A DNA stretch of 64,000 nucleotides from Tangfeifania diversioriginum (lineage in GTDB: Bacteria > Bacteroidota > Bacteroidia > Bacteroidales > Prolixibacteraceae): assembly GCA_945873105.1 (NCBI GenBank), contig CAMCBW010000022.1, forward strand, positions 1-64,000, in the 5' to 3' direction. The position numbers and the translations under genes are program-made. A model generated the notes under the pieces. That model searched no databases. It was given only the letters and a program-made list of their open reading frames with translations, and was not told the origin of the DNA. Every line of letters starts with the position of its first letter. The stretch's first letter is position 1. This document shows, piece after piece, positions 53,058-62,589 of the stretch.

Positions 53058-53115
53058 TCTTGGGTCAACTCCGACCAGATAAAACATCCTTCAGTGAAAG
53101 ATATACATCCGGCAA

Positions 53116-54387
53116 ATGAGTACAGGAAAAACTAATTTCAGGTGGGTGATTGTTGCCATGCTATTCCTGTCGACAACCATCAACTACTTCGACAGGGTGC
53201 TTCTGGGGATACTGGCTCCAGATCTTGGGGTTAGCCTGGGTTGGAATGAGCAACAGTATGGATACATCGTCTTTGCTTTTCAGCTTACCTATGCCCTTGG
53301 AACCTTTGTCATGGGTTATGTCATGGATCGTTTGGGTACCCGCTGGGGATTTGCATTGGCCGTTTTTCTTTGGGGAATGGCAAGCAGTTCCCATGCATTG
53401 GCACGAAGCTGGATAGGATTTGCTATTGCCCGAATGGGACTGGGAGTTGGTCAGGCAGCCAATTTCCCGGCCAGCATCAAAACAATTGCAGAGTGGTTTC
53501 CTGCCAGGGAGCGGGCTTTTGCTACCGGACTTTTCAATGGAGGATCCAATGTAGGACAGGTACTGGCACCCCTGCTCATTCCGGTCATACTGATGTTATT
53601 TGTCTCCTGGCAGTATGTATTTCTGTTTTCTGGTTTGCTGAGTGTTCTTTGGCTTGCGATGTGGATGATCGTATACCGTACCCCGGATCTGTCAAGGTTC
53701 GTGAACCAGGAGGAGCGGGATTATATCCGGCAGGACGACGGATCAGTGGAGAAAATGAAGGTACCCTGGAAAAGATTGATTTTTTACCGGCAGACCTGGG
53801 TAGTGGCGCTCGGAAAACTCTTTGCAGATCCGGTATGGTATTTCTATCTCTTTTGGGGAGCCAAATTCTTGCATGCGAAATTTGGTGTTAACTTGTCGGG
53901 CTTAGCCATTCCATTGGTTACCATCTACATTACGGGATATGCAGGAGGGATTGCCGGAGGCGCCATGTCGTCCTGGTTGTTGAAAAAGGGGAGAACTGTC
54001 AATTTTGCCAGGAAAATTACCATGATGGTCAGTGCATTGCTTGTATTGCCTGTAATGACAGTCCCATTCCAGTCATCCATTTATGTCAGTGTAGCACTCA
54101 TCGCACTTGCGGCTGCAGCACACAATTCATGGTCTGCCAATATTTTTACAGTAGCTTCCGACCTCTTTCCCAAAAATGTCGTCGGTTCTGTGATTGGTTT
54201 TGCCACGACGGTAAGTGCTATTGCCGCCATGATTACTTCCCTCCTGATCGGTTATGCGCTGAACAAGGCAGGTACAAATGGGTACGTTTTTCCGTTTGTT
54301 GTGGCCTCATTTGGGTATTTGATCGGGATCATTGTCGTACACAGATTGTCGCCAAATTTAGAGGCAGTATCGTTGAGGAGTGAATAA
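53116..54387 (+). CDS. MFS transporter, hexuronate (ExuT)-like
   Basis: A 423-residue major facilitator with twelve predicted helices. It belongs to the anion:cation symporter group, as shown by TTINYFDRVLLGILAPDLG in helix 1, GYVMDRLGTRWG between helices 2 and 3, and ARMGLGVGQAANFPASIKTIAEWFP, a hallmark of ExuT/GudP-type carriers. Import of a hexuronate or other sugar acid with protons is likely. It sits between the oxidoreductase and the second URO-D-fold gene and gives the strongest clue that this cluster handles a sugar acid. Confidence 0.9.
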   Translation: MSTGKTNFRWVIVAMLFLSTTINYFDRVLLGILAPDLGVSLGWNEQQYGYIVFAFQLTYALGTFVMGYVMDRLGTRWGFALAVFLWGMASSSHALARSWIGFAIARMGLGVGQAANFPASIKTIAEWFPARERAFATGLFNGGSNVGQVLAPLLIPVILMLFVSWQYVFLFSGLLSVLWLAMWMIVYRTPDLSRFVNQEERDYIRQDDGSVEKMKVPWKRLIFYRQTWVVALGKLFADPVWYFYLFWGAKFLHAKFGVNLSGLAIPLVTIYITGYAGGIAGGAMSSWLLKKGRTVNFARKITMMVSALLVLPVMTVPFQSSIYVSVALIALAAAAHNSWSANIFTVASDLFPKNVVGSVIGFATTVSAIAAMITSLLIGYALNKAGTNGYVFPFVVASFGYLIGIIVVHRLSPNLEAVSLRSE

Positions 54388-54485
54388 GGTGGAGGCACTC
54401 CGGGCACAGTACAGAAGAATGATATTCATCGTTTCTCGGCATCTGACAAGTACCAGGCACCAACGAAAACCAGAAATCGTAGAAA

Positions 54486-55649
54486 ATGAGAACCTATACC
54501 TCCAGATCGAGAGTCGATGCGGCGATGAACCTGCAGCAACCCGACCGGGTGCCCCTGATGTGCCAGTTCAGCATTGGCAGCATGATGACCCTCTTACAAC
54601 CCAATCCGGTTGATTTCTGGTACGACAAGCATGTTTTCGCGCAAGGGCTGGTCCAACTGTGCAAAATGTTCAGGTTCGATGGGATTCTGGTAAGTCTGCA
54701 TGGACATTCTGACAGCTGGAAAAAGGAGCTGGAAAGTTGTGAGTCTCTGGAAGAAGGAGTCTTTAAACTGACCTTCCCGAACCGCACAGAGGTGCATTCC
54801 CGGAAGGATTTACCCCTTGTTGCGTTCAACCACCAGAAGGAATTGACGTTGATGGATGAGATTAGCCTGGATGATGCGATTCCTGGTGTGATCAACTACA
54901 TTCCGGTATCTCACAATCTCTATTTCAAACTGGATCAGGAGGCTCTTTTCGACGTCTTTGATTTGGTAAATGATGAGGTAGGTGATTCCCTCTCCATTCA
55001 TGGTGAAATCACCTCCCCTTTTGACTATTTTCTGGATATGTTTGGCTACGAGAACGGATTAGTCTCCCTCATCCTGGAGCCGGAGCGATGCAAAATGATC
55101 CTGGATAAATTCACCAACGGGATCCGGGATCTGGCTGTAAAAATGTGCGAAAAGCCAATAGATGCCATCAAGATCTCTTCTCCGTTTGCAGGGATGGGAT
55201 TCATCTCTTCGGATCAGTACACGGAATTTGTGTTGCCTTATGAGCGCCGGATCGTTGAGGCTATTCGAGCCAAAGGGGTCCATGTATACCTCCACACCTG
55301 CGGCTCCATCGGCGACCGGCTGGAGATCATGCGTGATAGCAATGCCTCCGGACTTGAATGCCTGGATCCTGTGCCTGTAGGAAATGTAGATCTGGAGAAT
55401 GCCTTCGATCGGATTGGGAATGACCTCTTTATCAAGGGAAACATCGACTCTGTTCATACGCTGCTTTATGGCGATGATGAAAAAGTAGTATCCGATGTAA
55501 GACGGATCATCGAAATTGGCAAGAGCAAAGGCAAAGGTTTCATTCTCAGCACGGCCTGTTCCATTGCCCCAATGGTCACCAAAGAAAGGTTGTTGCTGCT
55601 TTCACAATTGATTGACAAATATGGAATTTACAATCAGCTCAAAACCTGA
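54486..55649 (+). CDS. URO-D-fold protein 2 (methyltransferase-like)
   Basis: A 387-residue paralogue in fold and length of the protein at 50518, sharing the LQQPDRVPL start motif. The zinc-type site is complete here: LHTCG near residue 270 and STACS near 360, giving H-x-C...C as in MtaA-type methylcobamide:thiol methyltransferases. No corrinoid protein gene is in the cluster. It also lacks the HemE RxxGR motif. Its stop codon overlaps the convergent porin gene by 11 bases. It may process an O-methylated substrate, but this is inference from the fold only. Confidence 0.84.
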   Translation: MRTYTSRSRVDAAMNLQQPDRVPLMCQFSIGSMMTLLQPNPVDFWYDKHVFAQGLVQLCKMFRFDGILVSLHGHSDSWKKELESCESLEEGVFKLTFPNRTEVHSRKDLPLVAFNHQKELTLMDEISLDDAIPGVINYIPVSHNLYFKLDQEALFDVFDLVNDEVGDSLSIHGEITSPFDYFLDMFGYENGLVSLILEPERCKMILDKFTNGIRDLAVKMCEKPIDAIKISSPFAGMGFISSDQYTEFVLPYERRIVEAIRAKGVHVYLHTCGSIGDRLEIMRDSNASGLECLDPVPVGNVDLENAFDRIGNDLFIKGNIDSVHTLLYGDDEKVVSDVRRIIEIGKSKGKGFILSTACSIAPMVTKERLLLLSQLIDKYGIYNQLKT

Positions 55650-56949
55650 ACTGCATCCTCAATGTAAAAACATTGTCAGAAATGTCTGAAGTAAAACCTT
55701 GTAACTTCGTTTTTTCATTCCATACCCGCGCATAGTACACCACGATCTTGACATTTTCAGTCAGGTAATTCACATAACCAGCTCCCAGGGTGCTGTATTT
55801 AACATTGGCACTGCTAAATGCAGAACCTGCCGCACCAATCTCATTTCCTTTAACGACGGTATTTGGGTCATACCAGTCGTATTTTAAGAGAAACTGGTGC
55901 TTGGTGGAGAAGAGGGACTGGATGTAATAGAAATAGGCTCCGTTGAATTTCCGTACATGGAACCCATCGGTTCCTGTTAACAAGGCGACCGGGGTTTCAC
56001 TGCTCGATTTGGTGCCGGTCTGCTGCCCTGTGATGAATTCACCCCTGAATTCAGAATACCCAACATTATTTTTTATCTTGAGCTGAGCATCGGCACCATA
56101 ATAGATCCTGGGAGATTTTCCATATAAATTGGTGGCACTCGAATCGACTACCGTTGTTTTAATTCCATTGACTGTCCCTGTCGAATAGCGGTATTTGGTA
56201 TTCTGCAATAAACCTCCCTGGAGTGTAGAGCCACCTATCGACAGTGTGACTTTTTTGGAGAGTTTTATTGGTTTGGAGTAAACCCTGGCAATAAAATCCT
56301 TGTAGTTGTCATAATCGCCTGTCGCGTTGATTCCCTGGCCATTGAATATCCCAAGGTCAATTTTTAACTTGTTAAGATATTTGATCTCTCTTCTTGGGTC
56401 GAAGCTTATTTCCGCTCCAAGATCCCGCTCACTTTTCATCAAAATCTGCGACATTCTACCCCTTTCAGGCGACTCCCTTTCGCTGCTGCTGTAATTAACT
56501 TCAAACCCCATCGGTCGGGCAAACATTCCGGTAGTAAAAGAAAATAGCTTGAACTGATTTTCAAAAATACGGCCCCAGACATCCCTTACGGTAAGTCCTC
56601 TTTCATTTGCATCAAATTGAAATGCAATCTGAACCCCTGGTCCCCGGTTCTCCTTGAAATGAACGTAGTCAATGCGTATCCTGCTGCGTCTCAGCATGAA
56701 CCTGTTGCTTACCTGTGTGCCAAAATCGCCACTTTCATAGCTTTTAATACCTTCATCGCTGGCAACCTGAAATTGAGGCTGGATATAACCGCCAATTTTT
56801 ATCCGGTCAAACTTTTTGTAAACAGCCAGCAAACCTTTCCCTTCATTCTTGGTGGTGTCCACCATATCCATCAGGAACTGTGCATTTACCTTTATTGAAC
56901 AGAAAAATAGCAATAGGAAGAATATCAGGATTGGTCTGAGTTTTGTCAC
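55639..56949 (-). CDS. Phosphate-selective porin O/P-type outer membrane protein
   Basis: A 436-residue exported barrel protein of the OprO/OprP (Porin_O_P) family. The signal peptide is about 1-23 (VNAQ), and no ATG exists before it in frame, so GTG at 56949 is the start. Motifs include KIGGYIQPQFQ, FMLRRSRIRIDYVHFKE and DVWGRIFENQFKLFSFTTGMFARPMGFE, and a C-terminal aromatic LRMQFRF for barrel assembly. Uptake of phosphate, polyphosphate or another anion is the family's usual role. It ends tail-to-tail with the second URO-D-fold gene, overlapping by 11 bases. Confidence 0.9.
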   Translation of the reverse strand: MTKLRPILIFFLLLFFCSIKVNAQFLMDMVDTTKNEGKGLLAVYKKFDRIKIGGYIQPQFQVASDEGIKSYESGDFGTQVSNRFMLRRSRIRIDYVHFKENRGPGVQIAFQFDANERGLTVRDVWGRIFENQFKLFSFTTGMFARPMGFEVNYSSSERESPERGRMSQILMKSERDLGAEISFDPRREIKYLNKLKIDLGIFNGQGINATGDYDNYKDFIARVYSKPIKLSKKVTLSIGGSTLQGGLLQNTKYRYSTGTVNGIKTTVVDSSATNLYGKSPRIYYGADAQLKIKNNVGYSEFRGEFITGQQTGTKSSSETPVALLTGTDGFHVRKFNGAYFYYIQSLFSTKHQFLLKYDWYDPNTVVKGNEIGAAGSAFSSANVKYSTLGAGYVNYLTENVKIVVYYARVWNEKTKLQGFTSDISDNVFTLRMQFRF

Positions 56950-57029
56950 GGTATGATTTTTTATGCAAAGAAAAGAAGTTCGGCAATAATTTAAAGCATG
57001 CCAATATTATTAATTATTTTTATGAATCT

Positions 57030-57905
57030 ATGAAACAGAAAGTAGCTTTGGTTTTGGGAAGCGGCGGTGCCCGTGGAATTGCACACATTGGTGTAATCAG
57101 GGCATTGATCCATCATGGATTTGAAATAACCTCCATTGCCGGAACCTCTATGGGAGCAGTAATTGGAGGAGTCTATGCAGCCGGCAAACTGGATGAATAC
57201 GAAAATTGGATGCGGTCGCTCAGCAAAATGGATGTCTTCAACCTGGTCGACTTCACCATGAGTACACAGGGAATCATCAAGGCAGACAGGGTATTAAAAG
57301 AGATTAAGAAAATTGTCCCAGACCAGAACATTGAAGATCTGCAGGTCAGGTTTGCTGCAGTCGCTACCGATATCCTAAAGCGGGAAGAGGTTGTAATGAC
57401 CGAAGGAAGCCTGTTTGAGGCGATCCGGGCATCCATATCTATCCCACTGGTGATAACACCTGCCCGGAAAAATGAGACATTGTTTGTCGATGGGGGTATT
57501 TTAAATCCTGTGCCGGTCAACCGGGTGTTCCGGCAGCCGGGAGATATCCTGGTGGCAGTCAATGTCAATGCCTTCCTGCCTTATGAGAAGCCTCCAGAAC
57601 CTCACCACGAATCCAGCCATTTCGAACAACTTTACAGTGGGAAATTGTTCGATTTTCATGCAAAGCTGGAAAAGCTTTTTCCTCCCTCCAAAAAGGAGAA
57701 TACCGGCTATTTCAACCTGATCAGGGACTCCTCCAGCATCATGCTGGCCCAGATTACCAAATTAACCCTGGAGATGCATCCTCCCGACATCTACCTGGAG
57801 ATTTCCAGACACTCCTGTGGCATTTTTGATTTCTACAAAGCCCAGGAGTTGATCGGGCTGGGGGAGACAGTAGCGCTGGAGAGTCTGCAAAATTGGAAGG
57901 TATAG
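57030..57905 (+). CDS. Patatin-like phospholipase (RssA-like)
   Basis: A 291-residue protein of the patatin/RssA family. ATG at 57030 (MKQKVALVLGSGGARG) is chosen over a start 29 codons upstream because it places the oxyanion-hole motif GSGGARG at the N-terminus as in the family. The catalytic serine is in GTSMG and the aspartate in VDGGIL, forming the Ser-Asp dyad of lipid acyl hydrolases. There is no signal peptide, so it is cytoplasmic or membrane-associated. It is divergent from the porin gene with 80 bases between the starts. Confidence 0.92.
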   Translation: MKQKVALVLGSGGARGIAHIGVIRALIHHGFEITSIAGTSMGAVIGGVYAAGKLDEYENWMRSLSKMDVFNLVDFTMSTQGIIKADRVLKEIKKIVPDQNIEDLQVRFAAVATDILKREEVVMTEGSLFEAIRASISIPLVITPARKNETLFVDGGILNPVPVNRVFRQPGDILVAVNVNAFLPYEKPPEPHHESSHFEQLYSGKLFDFHAKLEKLFPPSKKENTGYFNLIRDSSSIMLAQITKLTLEMHPPDIYLEISRHSCGIFDFYKAQELIGLGETVALESLQNWKV

Positions 57906-58201
57906 CGGTTGGTGCCGTTCTTTCAAAGACTATTTATCCTTTTTTTGCAGTTTCAGTTTGACAAATGGGTACTGCAGTCAAGCAGTGTCTTGGATCAAAC
58001 CAGGGATTCCCTCACATCAATCATGCACTCAATCTCCTGCGCCTGAGAGAGAAGAGGATTTCAATTATATTCCAAACATCAGTTTTTGTTTACTTTTCCA
58101 GGACGAATTATTTTTACCAATTTACTTTTATCCTTGGTTCCATAGTATTACTTTTATCCACTCTGAAGGAGTCAAACACACACATCAAATAATTGAGCCC
58201 T

Positions 58202-59110
58202 ATGCAAAACAGACGTAATTTCTTAAAAATTTCAGCAGCAGGATCTGCCGGGTTGATTTTACTCGGCGCAATGGATAGCAAGGCAGGTATTGCCGACGAC
58301 CGCAAAAAATTTGGCGTTGGTCTCCAGTTGTATACCATTCGGGATGCCATGGCTGCAGATCTTCTGGGATCCTTGAAGAAACTCTCCGCCATGGGATACA
58401 AGACCCTGGAGTTGGCAGGCTATTCGGATGGGAAATTTTATGGTTATTCAGCCGCCGAATTCAAAAAAATTGTTTCCGATCTGGGCATGGTGGTGATAAG
58501 CAGCCATTCAGCGGTCGAATCAAAGGGCATTACCATGGATACTGCCAAATTGATGGCCGATGCGCATGCCGCATTGGGTGTCAAATATTGTGTCCAGCCC
58601 TGGGTCAACGACGAGGACCGTACCATCGAGAAGTACAAGAAAATGATCGGCGACTGGAACAAGGTGGGCAAAATCATGAAAGAGGTCGGCATTCAGTTCG
58701 GCTACCACAACCACAATTTCGAGTTTGCAAAGATCAATGGCGTAGTTCCTTATTACGACATCTTCATGCCCGAAATGGACAAGGATCTGATCACCATGGA
58801 GCTGGATCTTTTCTGGGCCTCCAAAGCCGGCCAGGATCCGATCGCCATGTTCAACAAATATCCCGGCAGGTTCCAACTGCTTCACTTCAAGGATATGAAA
58901 ACCAAACAGGCACCCTTCTTTGATGTGATCAAAGATGACGTGTGCAGTGTTGGTGAAGGAGTCATTGATTTCAAGAAAATTTTGACCGCCAAAGAGACTG
59001 CAGGTATGAAGTACCTCTTCGTGGAAGACGACAACCAGGGCAACGGAAAACCCTTCGAAGCAGTTGAAACCAGCCTTAGAAACATTACCACGAAGATTCT
59101 GAACAAGTAA
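58202..59110 (+). CDS. Exported sugar-phosphate isomerase/epimerase-like TIM-barrel protein
   Basis: A 302-residue protein of the xylose-isomerase-like TIM-barrel family (AP_endonuc_2 fold). ATG at 58202 gives MQNRRNFLKISAAGSAGLILLG, a twin-arginine signal. Likely metal ligands lie in ELAGYSD, YHNHNFEF, MELDLFWAS, LLHFKDMK and VEDDNQG. Periplasmic members accompany oxidised-sugar pathways in Bacteroidota, but the substrate is unknown. A FISUMP lipoprotein gene follows after 18 bases. The 296-base spacer upstream has no recognised promoter or repeat. Confidence 0.85.
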   Translation: MQNRRNFLKISAAGSAGLILLGAMDSKAGIADDRKKFGVGLQLYTIRDAMAADLLGSLKKLSAMGYKTLELAGYSDGKFYGYSAAEFKKIVSDLGMVVISSHSAVESKGITMDTAKLMADAHAALGVKYCVQPWVNDEDRTIEKYKKMIGDWNKVGKIMKEVGIQFGYHNHNFEFAKINGVVPYYDIFMPEMDKDLITMELDLFWASKAGQDPIAMFNKYPGRFQLLHFKDMKTKQAPFFDVIKDDVCSVGEGVIDFKKILTAKETAGMKYLFVEDDNQGNGKPFEAVETSLRNITTKILNK

Positions 59111-59128
59111 TTTTATATACATCTGGCA

Positions 59129-59794
59129 ATGAAGGCTTTTTCAATTCTTTTTTATGCCCTCTCAATTATGTTTCTGATGGTTAGTTGTGGAAATACAAAG
59201 GTGGGTCCAGTAAAAGGGGAGGTGAGTGATGTGGATGGCAATGTGTATGCTACGGTGACCATTGGTACCCAGGTTTGGATGGCAGAAAACCTCAAAACCA
59301 CCAAATACAACGATGGGAAGTCCATTCCGGATGGGAACAATGAGGTTACCTGGAAAGGGTTTAAAACCGATGCTTATTGTTGGTTTTTAGATGATTCATC
59401 CAACAAGGCAACCTATGGTGCCTATTACAACTGGCATGCAGTGAACACAGGTAAGCTCTGTCCGGAAGGCTGGCACGTACCGGCAGACAAAGAGTGGAGA
59501 ACCCTGACCGATTACCTGGGAAGTGAAAATGTTGCCGGCAATAAAATGAAAACCTCCTCCGGTTGGAGTAGAGATGGCAATGGCACCAATGAGAGCGGCT
59601 TCTCTGCAATGCCTCTGGGCTACAGAAATACAAAGGGATTGTTCAGTTCAATGGGTATTAGTACCTATTGGTGGAGTACTACCTCCGACAGTGTGAATGG
59701 TTGGTATACAGTTCTTTTTGGCAAAGATGGCACAGCATTTAAATACTACGGCCGGAAGGAAAGCGGATTTTCCGTACGTTGCCTTAAAAACTAA
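59129..59794 (+). CDS. FISUMP-domain lipoprotein
   Basis: A 221-residue lipoprotein with lipobox cysteine C20 (FLMVSCGN). The rest is the Fibrobacter succinogenes major paralogous (FISUMP) domain, seen as VTIGTQVWMAENLKTTKY, YYNWHAVNTGKLCPEGWHVP, TDYLGSENVAGNKMK and a final GFSVRCLKN. The function of this abundant surface domain is not known; a C-type-lectin-like fold and binding role are often suggested. It follows the TIM-barrel gene by 18 bases and is closed by the terminator at 59812. Confidence 0.92.
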   Translation: MKAFSILFYALSIMFLMVSCGNTKVGPVKGEVSDVDGNVYATVTIGTQVWMAENLKTTKYNDGKSIPDGNNEVTWKGFKTDAYCWFLDDSSNKATYGAYYNWHAVNTGKLCPEGWHVPADKEWRTLTDYLGSENVAGNKMKTSSGWSRDGNGTNESGFSAMPLGYRNTKGLFSSMGISTYWWSTTSDSVNGWYTVLFGKDGTAFKYYGRKESGFSVRCLKN

Positions 59795-59811
59795 GCATTT
59801 TATAGTACTTG

Positions 59812-59850
59812 AAAAAGGGAAGTAGAGCCGGGTCTTACTTCCCTTTTTTT
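59812..59850 (+). terminator. Rho-independent terminator after the FISUMP gene
   Basis: AAAAAGGGAAGTA (59812-59824) pairs with TACTTCCCTTTTT (from 59836) across an 11-base loop, with the T-run running to 59850. It ends the TIM-barrel/FISUMP unit. Confidence 0.88.
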
Positions 59851-59958
59851 GCATATCGGTGGCTATCTCCCCTGTCTGTTATTTCTTGCCAAAACTTTTC
59901 ACAAAGAATTCCGTAAAGAAATTACAAACAATAACAGTAACGATTTAATTAGCTACCA

Positions 59959-61014
59959 ATGAAGTACCACAGATTATTTTTATTCGCTTTGATTGCATTT
60001 GGATTAAATGCATGTGATCAGAAACCGGCAAAAAAACAGGCCGAAAACAATGTAAAATACTACCGCAGCATCCAATTCAGCGAAACCCCATGGGATACAG
60101 AAGAGGGTCTTCATGAACTAACTGCCGAAGAGGCAAAAACGGTTAACAACTACAAGTTTACTTTTGCAGGAAACAACCAGCTGGCTTCGGTGGAATACAA
60201 CCGAAACAATGTGCTGCTGGACTACGCTTCAATCAATGCAGCAAAAGTTACCTTTACCTACGAAGGAGACAAACAGGTCAAACGCTTCTTCAATGCAAAA
60301 AATGAACCCATTAAAAACGGTGGGGCATCCGTTTTTGAATATACCCTGAATGAAACAGGCCTTCGGGTGGCTATGCGCTACCTCGACGAAAACAATGCCC
60401 CTGTTGAAAACCGTAACAAAATCCACAACTACCAGTGGACCAAACTTGAAAATGGCATGATCAAGGAGCTGCGGTACAATCTGGCCAAGGAGAGTGTGGT
60501 GATGAATGAATTCTGCCCGTTCTATGAACTGCGTTTTACCTATGATGACAAAGGTCTGGTGACCCGGATGGCCAACTACCAGGCAGATAGTCTATACAAT
60601 TGTACTGCTGAAAACTGCGGGGATATCGGTGTCTCCTATTTTAAATTTGGATACAATGAAGCGGGCGATCTGCTGGAGTTCTCTGTGCACAACACCGCCG
60701 GACAGCTTTCCAATTTGTATTGGGGATGGGCCAAGCGGGTGAATGTGGTAGATGCCAATGGGTACGTTGTTGAATCTACCCAATTTGACCAGGACAATGA
60801 ATACCTTGGTGGCAAGAATGTTCCTGTAACCAAATCGGAATACGACCAATTTGGGGCCCTGGTGAAGCGGATCTCCCTGGACAAGGAGAAGAACATTGTC
60901 AACAATCCCGCCAATGGGGTAGCTATGGTGGCCTATAAATACGATGATCAAGGTCTGCGGACTGAAACGCTCCAATACGACAAGGACAACGTGCTCATCG
61001 TTCCTAAAAAGTAA
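59959..61014 (+). CDS. Lipoprotein with YD/RHS-like repeats
   Basis: A 351-residue lipoprotein; the lipobox cysteine is C19 (GLNACDQ). The mature protein carries loosely repeated beta-hairpin units such as NQLASVEYNRNNVLL, VFEYTLNETGLRVAMRYLDENN, LRFTYDDKGLVTRMANYQAD, KFGYNEAGDLLEFSVHN and VAYKYDDQGLRTETLQYDKDN. These resemble RHS/YD or MORN-like repeats. No enzymatic motif is visible. It is 23 bases upstream of a rhodanese lipoprotein gene and probably cotranscribed with it. A structural or binding role is likely; the true family is not certain. Confidence 0.75.
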   Translation: MKYHRLFLFALIAFGLNACDQKPAKKQAENNVKYYRSIQFSETPWDTEEGLHELTAEEAKTVNNYKFTFAGNNQLASVEYNRNNVLLDYASINAAKVTFTYEGDKQVKRFFNAKNEPIKNGGASVFEYTLNETGLRVAMRYLDENNAPVENRNKIHNYQWTKLENGMIKELRYNLAKESVVMNEFCPFYELRFTYDDKGLVTRMANYQADSLYNCTAENCGDIGVSYFKFGYNEAGDLLEFSVHNTAGQLSNLYWGWAKRVNVVDANGYVVESTQFDQDNEYLGGKNVPVTKSEYDQFGALVKRISLDKEKNIVNNPANGVAMVAYKYDDQGLRTETLQYDKDNVLIVPKK

Positions 61015-61037
61015 TCATCCTACCAAAATCACCAGGC

Positions 61038-62087
61038 ATGAAACCAATCGCCCCAATCTCCTTTTTACTTCTTCTCCTGCTGCTTTTTTCCTGTGCCGGC
61101 GGGGGAAAGAAAGCTGCGCAACCGAAGGAGACTGAATCCGTCTCTGCTGTGGAGTCAAAAACTGCAACAGTTCCGTTGAACCAGGAGGCTCAAAAATTGT
61201 TGAAATTCCTGGAAGAATCAGGGGATTATGTCAATGGCAGGAACTTTCCCTCCCTGATAAAGGCATCAGCGGTATTCAAAGAGCTGGATGGCAAGATAAA
61301 GATCATTGACCTGAGAGCTCCTGAAACTTACGCCAAAGGTCATATCAAGGGCGCCATCAACCTGGAGTTTGGTAAAATCCCCGAATTTTTCAGCAACACC
61401 ATCAAGCCTTTTGAATATGACAAGATCATTGTAGTGTGCAATTCAGGACAATATTCGAGTTACACCGCGTCACTCCTGCGCCTGATGGGTTATGGAAATG
61501 TCTATGCCTTGCGTTGGGGAATGAGTGGCTGGAACAAGGATTTTGCCAAAGATAACTGGCTGACAGCTGTCTCAGATAAATACGAAGGCAAGCTGGAGTC
61601 CACTGAAAATGAAAGAGCCATCCTTGCCGACTTTCCTCTGCTGAACACCGGAAAAGCGACAGGAGAGGAGATCCTGACGGCTCGATTCAACCAGTTGTTT
61701 GCAGAAGGAATTGCGGATGCCTTCATCACCTCTGAAAAAGTCTTTGAACATTCCCAAGACTATTATACCATCAATTTTGAGCGCAAGGACAAGTACGATG
61801 CGGGTCACATTCCGGGTTCAGTGCGTTACAAAACCAATGGTACCCTGGGAATCGTGGCTGAAATGCAATCCATCCCGACCAACCGGGAGGTTGCCGTCTA
61901 CTGCGGGACCGGCCACAACTCCGGATTTGTAACGGCTTACCTGCGTCTGTTTGGCTACAATGCCAAAACAATCCTTTATGGGAACAATGCATTCATGCAC
62001 AGCAGGATGTTGAAGGATAAAACTTTGCTCTCCTGGCTTCCTTTTACCGAAAGTGACATTGAAAATTTTCCCTACCTGAAAAATTAG
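61038..62087 (+). CDS. Double-rhodanese lipoprotein with intact active-site cysteines
   Basis: A 349-residue lipoprotein (lipobox C19, LLLFSCAGG) with two rhodanese domains, about 65-172 and 208-335. Each retains its catalytic cysteine in the usual loop: C134 in VVCNSGQYSS and C289 in VYCGTGHNSG. Typical features IIDLRAPETYAKGHIKGA and YDAGHIPGSV are present. It should carry sulfane sulfur as a persulfide in the periplasm. It is convergent, by nine bases, with two further rhodanese-like genes that lack the cysteine, followed by YeeE-type transporters, so a sulfur-trafficking function is likely. Confidence 0.9.
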   Translation: MKPIAPISFLLLLLLLFSCAGGGKKAAQPKETESVSAVESKTATVPLNQEAQKLLKFLEESGDYVNGRNFPSLIKASAVFKELDGKIKIIDLRAPETYAKGHIKGAINLEFGKIPEFFSNTIKPFEYDKIIVVCNSGQYSSYTASLLRLMGYGNVYALRWGMSGWNKDFAKDNWLTAVSDKYEGKLESTENERAILADFPLLNTGKATGEEILTARFNQLFAEGIADAFITSEKVFEHSQDYYTINFERKDKYDAGHIPGSVRYKTNGTLGIVAEMQSIPTNREVAVYCGTGHNSGFVTAYLRLFGYNAKTILYGNNAFMHSRMLKDKTLLSWLPFTESDIENFPYLKN

Positions 62088-62096
62088 GGAATCGCC

Positions 62097-62573
62097 TTAA
62101 TTTAACTCCTCTTCCAGCCTGGCCGATGTGTCGGGCTGGAATTTGTATTTCAACACTTCGGGGTCTTCTTCCAAAGTTAGTATATACAGGTTGCTGTAAC
62201 CCAACTGGTTCAATATGATCCAGGCCTTTGAGGATATCGCAACATCATCTGCGTAAAGAACTACAGTTCCTTTGGTCCTATCCAGAATCTCCCTGTTCTC
62301 AGGGTCCAGTAGTCGCTCTGGTGAAATATAAATGGTCGGGTGGAATTGGAGGGAATCGTGGTGATCCTTGTTGCTCAGGTCAATTACAAGGCTGGACGCT
62401 GCAAGTTTTTTTAGATGGTCAGGCGTGATGAGGTTTCCGTGGTCTTTTGTTTCTTCCATTGCTTTGCTGACGGACTCTTTGAATACGTCGGGATTGTTCA
62501 TCCTGATGATGACCAGTATCAAAATAGGAAGCAAAACCAGTGCGGCCGTTTTAAATTTTTTTAGCTGATTCAT
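62097..62573 (-). CDS. Cys-less rhodanese-fold membrane-anchored protein
   Basis: A 158-residue protein from ATG 62573; longer versions of the frame run into the upstream gene. An N-terminal membrane helix (about 8-24) is followed by a short rhodanese-like domain (about 48-150). LVIDLSNKD corresponds to the usual hDLR motif. The catalytic loop reads VVLYADDVAIS, with alanine at position 108 where the active cysteine is expected, so it cannot form a persulfide there. It is 16 bases downstream of the next rhodanese-like gene. It may be a structural or regulatory partner of the active double-rhodanese protein. Confidence 0.72.
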   Translation of the reverse strand: MNQLKKFKTAALVLLPILILVIIRMNNPDVFKESVSKAMEETKDHGNLITPDHLKKLAASSLVIDLSNKDHHDSLQFHPTIYISPERLLDPENREILDRTKGTVVLYADDVAISSKAWIILNQLGYSNLYILTLEEDPEVLKYKFQPDTSARLEEELN

Positions 62574-62589
62574 ACTTGAAGTGTTAGGA

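Noticed and set aside
58193-58201. TTG start three codons upstream for the TIM-barrel protein
   Set aside because: ATG at 58202 directly begins the twin-arginine signal and is the better start.
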